A DNA stretch of 64,000 bases from Nyssa sinensis. Taxonomy: Eukaryota > Streptophyta > Magnoliopsida > Cornales > Nyssaceae. The stretch spans positions 11,775,006 through 11,839,005 of the forward strand of contig CM018052.1 in NCBI GenBank assembly GCA_008638375.1, read 5' to 3'. The notes beneath the pieces were generated by a model. That model searched no databases, was not told the origin of the DNA, and worked only from the letters and a program-made list of their open reading frames with translations. Made by a program: the position numbers and the translations under genes. Shown here in pieces: positions 57,180-64,000 of this stretch; position 1 is the first letter of the stretch, and each line of letters begins with the position of its first letter.

Positions 57180-58470
57180 CACTCATGTAGGGAAGGTGTC
57201 GGGATCACTGGTCTGCTCCTTGTGGTGGTAAAGGTGGGAAAGCACGGGTGAGTGCATCTAATAAGTTCTGAATGGATCCTCAGTAGAAAGCCATGTCCTC
57301 TATCATCGGTAGGAAGAAGTCAGATCAGATTCAAGTATAGTGCTACTCCAACCTCTCGTCTAGGTCAACACTAATCATGCCATAATGATCCTCTAGCATC
57401 TCCTCTAAGTTAGCTCTAGTGATTGGTTGTAGATGAGGATGCTCCAGTTGACTTATGAAATCTGAAATTGGATGGGTACCAGAACTGTAGTGGAGTGCAG
57501 TCAACAAGATAATCCTCTACTCTAATTTGCTCTATCGGTTGCTGCTACGACAACTAAGGTGCTTGTTGCTGTTATACCGGAGCCGGTGTTGGATCCTGCT
57601 ACTACTCCTCATCACCATCAGACTCATTAGGAAGAGTGATGACATGTGCCCAGGACCTTGAAAGTGTCCTACGAATGAATGGTTCGGGCGAGAGAACGTG
57701 AGTATCAATAGTGAAGAATGATACCTACTGAGTAGCGCATATCCTACTGATAAGGATGCCAAAGGGTAGAGCTGCTATGTGTCGGGTACCGGTGGTCAAC
57801 GAATCGATAACTCTTATAATGTAGGATTGTGCATCGATTGGTATAGCAACATCGATAGCATAGAGAAGTGTAGCGTGTGAGAGTGTCAGTTTGTTCGTAT
57901 GATTGACTGAGTGAATAACAGTACACACTACGAGGTTGAGGATCCTATAATCCTCATGGAGATAACCCAACTCAAAAGTGGTGGCCCTGTATAGAAGTCT
58001 GTCAAACTATCAGTGCGGAGGGTGGAAGCGCTTAGATCAAAAGGAGGAAGGTAATACGCTCAGGGAAAGGAAAAACCAGGCTACTCGACTTGGGGAATGG
58101 CAAAAGTCTGAGGAATGAGGTTTGTGGTGAGTACAAACTTGATATTGCGAACAATAACTGGATAGCCTTCTTGGTCATCATGAGTACCAAGGTTTGAGTA
58201 GAACTCTCGAACCACGGTCTCATCAGCAAGACCAATGACTAAAAGGAGGGGCATTTATCCACATGAGTCAAACATGTTATACGTGAATGTCTTACGTATA
58301 TCATCAAGCATCGATGCCCTCTTAGTAAGGACAGGATGGGACATGACTAAGCATGCCCGTATCTTGGCAACCTGGGATGAAAAAAGATCCAAAACCCAAG
58401 GTGCCCTACAAAGACGAATGGCATAGGAGAAATGCTCTTAAGCCATGGGTACTGTTTTAGATGACATGAT
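57180..58470 (-). pseudogene. Family A post-pol ORF with putative plant transposon protein domain (PF20167-like)
   Basis: The reading from MSSKTVPMA near 58465 shows LADETVVREFYSNLGTHDDQ (58225-58165), then 57970-57725 with GYLHEDYRILNLVVCTVIHS, LLYAIDVAIPIDAQSYI and ALPFGILISRICATQ, and an acidic end (PNESDGDEE). This layout fits the family annotated as 'putative plant transposon protein domain', commonly linked to retroelements; its biochemical role is not known to me. Stops (for example near 58258 and 58090-58010) break it. The corresponding ORF of element B (18840-19710) has a similar place after pol. Confidence 0.65.
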
Positions 58471-58824
58471 CACGTAGTATATATGAAAAAAAAATATAGG
58501 ATGATCCTAAGAAGGTACTACATCAAGTGTACTAATCTAGTAGTCCACACTAACCTTATAGTCTAGATGATAAATCAAATAACTGAAAAGAAAGTGAAAA
58601 AGGGACTCGAGGACTTACCAACACAACGAACGGTGGAAATCTAAAAATGATCGGTAAAAGTGGAGTCCTCGAAGCGTAGATCACATAAATCGAAATAGAA
58701 AATGCGAATGACGAACACTAGGATCAATATCAAGCGAAGAAGTTTGATGGAGAGAAAACAAGTGAAAACTGTAAGAAATTGGTACAAATAGGCGATTACT
58801 CACATTTTTGAACTAATCAGTCAC

Positions 58825-58865
58825 TCAATCGAACGAATAAGTCACTTTCGTTCGAACGAGATTTC
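58825..58865 (-). promoter_or_regulatory. TCGTTCGAACGA palindromic boxes upstream of the post-pol ORF
   Basis: A perfect 12 bp palindrome TCGTTCGAACGA at 58848-58859 and a partial ATCGAACGAA at about 58828-58837. The same core is in the U3-side of family A LTRs (18019-18034, 18140-18153). Location upstream of an ORF suggests a control element (inference). Confidence 0.4.
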
Positions 58866-60079
58866 ATCTGAACAAGCATCAATAAGTGCTATTCTCTTAG
58901 AAAAATAGTGTCATGCTCTGTTCAAAAATTCATCTACTTAATTCAACTAGACAAAACATGGTTTTTTTTTTTATAAGAAAAACTTCAATTTTTAGCAAGA
59001 AAACTCTAAGAAGAAATCAATTATTTACATAGCTAAAAACAATCCCAATGTTTTTGAGTTGAAAGAAAAATTTGTAGAACATTTTAAGTGGCATAGAGAG
59101 AATGAAAGGTGATCTAAATTGAATCAAAACATTCAAGTAATCCTTGAACACTTAAACTTATGCAAGCTAACTCTCTACTCGCTCGAACAGGGCGTTTAGA
59201 CATATGCAACAACTTCAACCCTGAAATGTTCTTATGTCAAAGTTGACTATATGGTGTTGAATGATTTACACTTCAATATGAGCAAACAACCATAGTCAAT
59301 CAACTTAGAAAATTTTGACCATTTTCAACCAAAACTCCCCCTCAACTAAAGCCAAATTAGCAAACTTGAATTTATACTTTTCTCACCTTTGGAAGGTGGC
59401 TTTCACACAATTGAGTTGGCTGCTATTTTTAAAGGATTTCCAATGCTAGCAAACACACTATCTCAAAAGTAGTCCTTTCCTTCCTCACTTTGATTTTGCA
59501 TTTTAGTGTGTGTGCCATTTTCTTTTTAGGCTTTTTATTTTAGGTTCTTTGATTTTTCCAACCTAAGTCAATCTTTCTAGGCATGGACTTGTTGAAGTAT
59601 AAACATAAAATCATTAAGTCCAATCTATTTACAAGGCAATCTCATACAAGAAGTATGCAAGACCAAAGACTATGAGATCACAAGTAGATTAAAATATTGT
59701 ATGCACTTTAGTGATTAAGACTAAGTGAAGATAGTTATAAATGAAGTACACAAAAGCATAGTCTCAAGCACTCAAAATGCATCTTAATTAATTTTTCTTT
59801 TCAAAAAAGAAAAAAGAAAATGGGATCATCATTAACAAAAAAGATAAAAAAATTTCTTTGGATTTTTGGATTCACAAAAGTATGAAATGAAACTAACTAT
59901 GAATTAAAAATAAAAATCCAACAAAATAAACCATAGACCTAGGATAGATGAAGAACTTTAAGGTCACCTAGACTATGGAAAGATGACAACTTCTTCTCAA
60001 AGTAAATGATTTTCAAAACACATTGAAGCAAGAAATATAAGAAATTCATAGGGAGACTTTAAGATTAGAGTGAAAAACA
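58866..60079 (-). other. Non-coding internal remnant of family A
   Basis: AT-rich; a purine tract-like GTTGAGGGGGAGTTTTGG lies on the minus strand at about 59359-59342. I find no RT or integrase motif on either strand. Confidence 0.5.
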
Positions 60080-60593
60080 AGATCCCTAAATTATTGAATT
60101 CTCTTTTAATCATCTAAGAGAGGGATTTGCTTTTCCCCAAGAAGAAGCAAATTGATAAATGTGACTTGCACATTCCTTTTCAAGACAGTTCAACTTGTCA
60201 TTCCTAACCTATATTTGTTTATTGTATTTTTGTGTATGGGTGCAACATATAGTATATTGGCCTTAGTTGTCTTTGGTTGTGGTATAGGGATAGCTTGAGG
60301 TGTCACAAGCTTTGACATATCCATGACACTTTGATCCATACTCCTGAACTTTTGGACATAGGTATTCAATTTTTGCTTTGGCAAAGACAATTCCTTTTTG
60401 TACTTATTTGACATGTATTTTCCTAGAGGCTCTACATCGCTTTCTAGGGTGATCATCAACCTCACAAAAGGAATAATGAGAGACCTTAGGTTGAGATTGA
60501 TCATGAACTAAATGTTGAGTGTTGGGTTGAGGTAATTTCATCCCTATTTGCTTGGAATAAGTAACCAAATTGGGCTTAAAGGTGGACGAAAGC
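60080..60593 (-). pseudogene. gag: Family A gag C-terminal fragment
   Basis: In minus-strand frames: QPNTQHLVHDQSQPK, then YSFCEVDDHPRKRCRASRK, which aligns with SFYCSHYMVEGHSRRKCGF of the plus-strand gag near 63765-63830, a second knuckle-like motif. 60504-60190 is open in another frame. It is cut at 60593 by the LTR start at 60594. Confidence 0.65.
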
Positions 60594-61949
60594 TGTTAGG
60601 ACCATGGGATTCGATATTCTAATTGGCTAATCCAGTTAGACAAAACGAGCTTTGTGTGTAATCCTTACATAAGTCCTTCGAGTGAGCACCATAATGCCCG
60701 TTCTTTTCCAAGTTCGTCCAAGAGACATTACCATGTATCACTATCGGTTGACTTGGTTCTCGAAGGGTATATTGAAATTTTGTATTTGATTTGGATCTCA
60801 CACACTCACATCATGCATGCATTGCATATAGTTTTTATTATAATATCATGTATGTGATTGACTTGTGGTTTTGAACTAATTCTTCAAAAATGCATCTTTA
60901 AAATACTTAAGGTGAATGAGTTAGTGCTCATTTGAATGAATGATGGTTCGTTCGAATGAACCCTGGGTGAAAAATAGATTTATATTCTAATTTCTAGTCA
61001 TTTGGGGATCAATCAAGCTCTTTGTGAAAATAGACAAAAATATAATTTAGAGCAGCCAAAAACAAAGTGAGAGAGTCTCAAACTGTGAGAGCTAATTTGT
61101 TGATAGATTTTGAAGCTCTTGTGAGAGATCATTCATACATGACATTCATAATCATCTCTACTTTTGTTCATTGATCAGTTTTGATCAACCACATGATCTA
61201 AATCAAATCTAAGACCTTAGTTCACGTCAAATTCACCATTGACAATATATGGAGTTTAAGCTCGACGACTCGGTGTTAAGTGATCGGTGGACACTGAGGT
61301 CATAAGGATTCGCGATTGTTGAGCGGCTTGATCGGAGGAGTCCGAGACTGTGGAGGAGTTCGGTTGTTTGAAGGTATGGCTATGAGGCACTTGAGGATTC
61401 AAGGGGAATTTGAAGACATAATCAGGGAGAATGGAGCTTAAGATACTTAGCTCGTTCCTAGATTTGTTGTATTTTAATTTCCAGCATAATGCATTCCTTT
61501 CTTGAGCATTGGCCCAGGTTTGGAGTTTTACTCCAAGGATTGTTATCCTTGGTAGTTTTCTCCGTCATCAATTGGTTTGCAATCTCTCTCTATCTCTTTT
61601 AATTTTTTATGTGCTTAATTTAAACGCTTCCGCTTAATTTTTGTAAATTGACTGAAATAAAAAATTGATATCTTAGTTGATTTTGCTTTGAATTGTGAAA
61701 ATTGCATGTTTGACAGGTTGGTATATTTGGATGATTCTTGGTGAATTCATTGGTGGAAGGGCATAAATGTTGGATTAATCACATTAAGTGATTTTTTGTT
61801 GATTGTGTCATCATTTTTTTTTTAACCAAGAATAGTAATTAACTTGAAAGAAATTTTTAATTCAAGACTTACCTATTTAACCCCCTCTTCTAGGTGATAT
61901 TAACACTTTAGGACCTTGAGTGATATCCTAATGGTATCCTTTTGCATCA
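60594..61949 (+). repeat. Family A 5' LTR, plus strand
   Basis: TG...CA ends. Its start TGTTAGGACC...GGCTAATCC(A)G parallels the other family A LTRs, and its end has the shared ACCTATTTAACCCCCTC block at about 61870. A GGTTCGTTCGAATGAACC near-palindrome (about 60945-60962) corresponds to the boxes of the other LTRs. Confidence 0.85.
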
Positions 61950-61952
61950 AAG

Positions 61953-61965
61953 TGGTATCAAAGCC
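61953..61965 (+). other. Primer binding site, initiator tRNA-Met
   Basis: TGGTATCAAAGCC, 12 of 13 to the standard site, three bases after the LTR. Confidence 0.88.
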
Positions 61966-62009
61966 TTCTTTCTAAGGCATTTGATTAATATTCTAAGCAG
62001 TGAAATCTA

Positions 62010-63890
62010 TGTAAGGGTTAAGAAAGGGAGGATCGATTTCACGACCACCTCTTTTTTATGACTCAAATTATAGCTATTGGAAAGATCTTATGAGAGAATT
62101 TTTAAGAGCCATAGATGAGTGAGTTTGGCTCGCCATCCAAGAAGGTTGGACCATTCCGGTCGTAACTACAACTACAAAAATTCCCTTCATAGTCAAGCCT
62201 TCAAATAATTGCAACGAGTTAAAGTTAAAGATGAGTGGCTACAACACCAAAGGGTTGAATGCCATCTTTAACGCAGTAACTCATATTGAGTTTCACTGCA
62301 TAATGACTTGTGAGACGTCCAAAGAGGCTTGGGACATCCTCGAGACTACCCATGAGGGTACGTCGGTAGTAAAAATGTCAAAATTACAAATGTTAACTTC
62401 TAGGTTTAAAGCCTTAAGAAAGGAAGAATCAGAAACCTTTTTTGAGTTCTACGCAAAATTGAGTGACGTTATCGACTCCTCATTTAACTTAGGAGAAAAA
62501 CTAGAAAGGACCAAGATTGTGAGGAAAATATTGAGATCTCTTCCCGAGAGATTTCAACCTAAGATAACCGCTATTGAGGAGAGCAAAGACGTGGACTCTC
62601 TCGTTGTTGATGAGTTAGTTAGATCACTTCAAGCTTTTGAACTAGTTCTTAGGCAAGCAAAGAAGACTAAAAGTCTTGCTTTGAAATCAACACAAGGAGA
62701 AAATGAGGGGGATATTGAAATTGACCCCGAGTCTATGAATGATGAGGACTTGGTTCTTTTTTTAGGAGGTTTAATGAATACCTCAATGGTAGAATGCCTA
62801 ACTCTAAGGGATCTTAAAGTTCAAGTAAAAGATCCTTTCAAAATTGTAACTTTTGAAGAGGCCAAGTCCAATAATCTTCTTCTAGTGGTGATAGAAGAAG
62901 ACCTTTATCACAATCCACCTCTAAGCCTATTGAATGCTATGATTGCCATAACTATGGGCATATAGCGACCAATTGTCCTAATAAGAGAAGGGAAAATTCT
63001 CGAAATAGGAAGGCAATGAAATCATCTCTTTCCGAAGAGGATGAAGAGGAAGAAGGGGATGAGAATGATGATAAAGAAGAAGAAGGTGATGAAAGTCAAT
63101 TCTTGGTTTTCACGAGTGTCACTAATGTCCATGAAGGATCATCTTCCATTGAGGATGAAGATCATGAGGACATCAAAGACTTTATGTCTAGTGATGAAGA
63201 AAGCAATGGTGAAGACAACATTAAGATTGCCTTTAAAAAACTATTCAATGAATCTATAAATCTCAAGAAGTTTAACTTGAAGCTTATCATGAAGCTCAAG
63301 TCTTGTGAGAAGGAAAAGAGTGCTTTAATAGTTGATCGATCTGTATTGAGTCAACTAAATGAGGATAAATTATTTCTCTTAAAGGAAGTTGAATGCTTAG
63401 AAAATGAGAGAAATTCATTAGTTGTTGAGGTAGGAGGACTTAAGACTTCCTTAGTTGCTTGTGAGATTGAAAAGAAGGATTTGAATTCCAATGTTCACTC
63501 TCTTAGTGAACAACTCACACAAGCTAGGAATGTCAAAGTCAAGAATGATAAAAGTGGTTTAGGCTATGACATGTTCACAGATAAGAACAAGTCATCCACA
63601 TCCACTTCAAATCAATCTCCCACTTTTAGGCTGGTTGTGTTTGTGTCCTCAAAATCCAAAGGTGTTGAACCACCTAAACCCATGAGGCAAGCCTAACCAC
63701 AACCAAAGCCTTAAGCACATTTTTTCCCACTACCTCAAATTAGACCTCAAGTCGAACCTCAACCTAGATCATTTTATTGCTCTCATTACATGGTTGAAGG
63801 GCATTCTAGGAGGAAGTGTGGATTTGCTAAGAAAAGGCGAACAAAATCTCACTCTATGACCTTAGACCACAAATTGGAAATTTCTACCTT
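62010..63890 (+). pseudogene. gag: Family A copia gag, best preserved copy, frameshifted
   Basis: It begins near 62030 with SRPPLFYDSNYSYWKDLMRE, the N-terminal DUF4219-like part, then UBN2 from 62231 (MSGYNTKGLNAIFNAVT, MTCETSKEAWDILETTHEG, RKILRSLPERFQPK). A frameshift in the T7 run at 62757-62763 moves translation out of frame, and stops follow. The true frame resumes with an intact knuckle CYDCHNYGHIATNC (62935-62976), an acidic region (EEDEEEEGDENDDKEEEGDE) and a coiled-coil-like stretch to about 63540. A second knuckle-like CSHYMVEGHSRRKC lies near 63777-63818 after another stop. As it stands it cannot give a full gag. Confidence 0.88.
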
Positions 63891-64000
63891 GAAGTAACAA
63901 ATGAATAATCAGATTCAAAAATCAAAGATCATGGCTCAAAGGATCATTTATATTTTCAACCTTGAAAAACCTAAAGTAATTTCCCATTCCAAGGTTGGAG

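Larger units (their letters stand above)
54887..60593 (-). mobile_element. Family A copia element, internally deleted, 3' portion
   Basis: Minus-strand order from right: gag C-terminal piece (60593-60080), about 1.6 kb without recognisable pol, the post-pol ORF (58470-57180), a purine tract and the 3' LTR (56462-54887). Integrase, RT and RNase H are not found, so a large internal deletion is likely. The right edge is cut by the 5' LTR of a plus-strand family A element. Confidence 0.75.
60594..64000 (+). mobile_element. Family A copia element, plus strand, 5' LTR and gag (continues past window)
   Basis: A 1356 bp LTR (TGTTAGGACC to GCATCA), primer site and gag in plus orientation. It abuts the gag fragment of the opposite-strand relative, fitting insertion into that element. 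The matching 3' end and target duplication lie outside the window; the five bases to the left are AAAGC. Confidence 0.85.

Noticed and set aside
57180..58470. Host gene or true DNA transposase
   Set aside because: The domain name contains 'transposon', but no DDE-type catalytic pattern is seen, and it lies between gag and the LTR of a copia element.

Overview
This window looks like intergenic DNA from a large, AT-rich plant nuclear genome, probably a woody eudicot (inferred from the style of the Ty1/copia and Ty3/gypsy proteins; the species is not identifiable by eye). I see no host gene, rRNA, tRNA gene or CRISPR. Almost everything is LTR retrotransposon sequence, mostly decayed and nested several layers deep.

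Layout, left to right. (1) 1-6655: the 3' part of one 5' LTR, the internal region and the full 3' LTR of an Athila-like Ty3/gypsy element. It encodes gag and protease, but an in-frame deletion removes nearly all of pol. (2) 6656-18537: the 5' end (LTR, initiator-Met primer site, gag) of a minus-strand copia element, 'family A'. Its LTR is split by (3) 9259-17722, a non-coding element with giant LTRs (about 3.9 kb each) and a 660 bp internal region holding a 61 bp minisatellite. (4) 18538-25108: a second, minus-strand copia element, 'B' (gag, protease, integrase, RT, RNase H), with a degenerate plant-transposon-type ORF after pol. (5) 25109-37600: a minus-strand gypsy LTR ('Z1') interrupted by a 6 kb inverted-repeat structure (26582-32622) and by a solo LTR with perfect target-site duplications (33184-36417). 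(6) 37601-44855: TRIM-like pieces, a plus-strand giant-LTR relative (about 38190-41534), another minus-strand LTR ('W') rich in CA microsatellites, and a short internal stretch with a primer site. (7) 44856-50900: a second Z-type LTR ('Z2') joined to the 3' end of a chromovirus-like integrase on the minus strand. (8) 50901-54886: non-coding retroelement remnants and a cluster of about 180 bp TRIM-like LTRs. (9) 54887-60593: the 3' LTR, a post-pol ORF and the gag end of another family A element on the minus strand, cut at 60593 by (10) a plus-strand family A element (5' LTR 60594-61949, primer site, gag) that runs off the window.

The elements are related by nesting. The family A LTR split by element 3 re-joins to about the same length (1578-1583 bp) as the uninterrupted family A LTR at 54887-56462 (1576 bp), and altered duplications flank the insertion. 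Several LTRs have a primer site on one side and a polypurine tract on the other, as expected for tandem LTR-internal-LTR-internal arrays. Nearly all coding sequence is broken; many stops and lost catalytic residues look like C-to-T/G-to-A changes, consistent with long silencing by cytosine methylation (inference). The most unusual items are the giant-LTR element with tRNA-like cassettes in its LTRs, the 6 kb LTR palindrome, the gag-protease-only Athila derivative, and the post-pol ORFs preceded by palindromic boxes, one of which (family A) also occurs in the family's LTRs.
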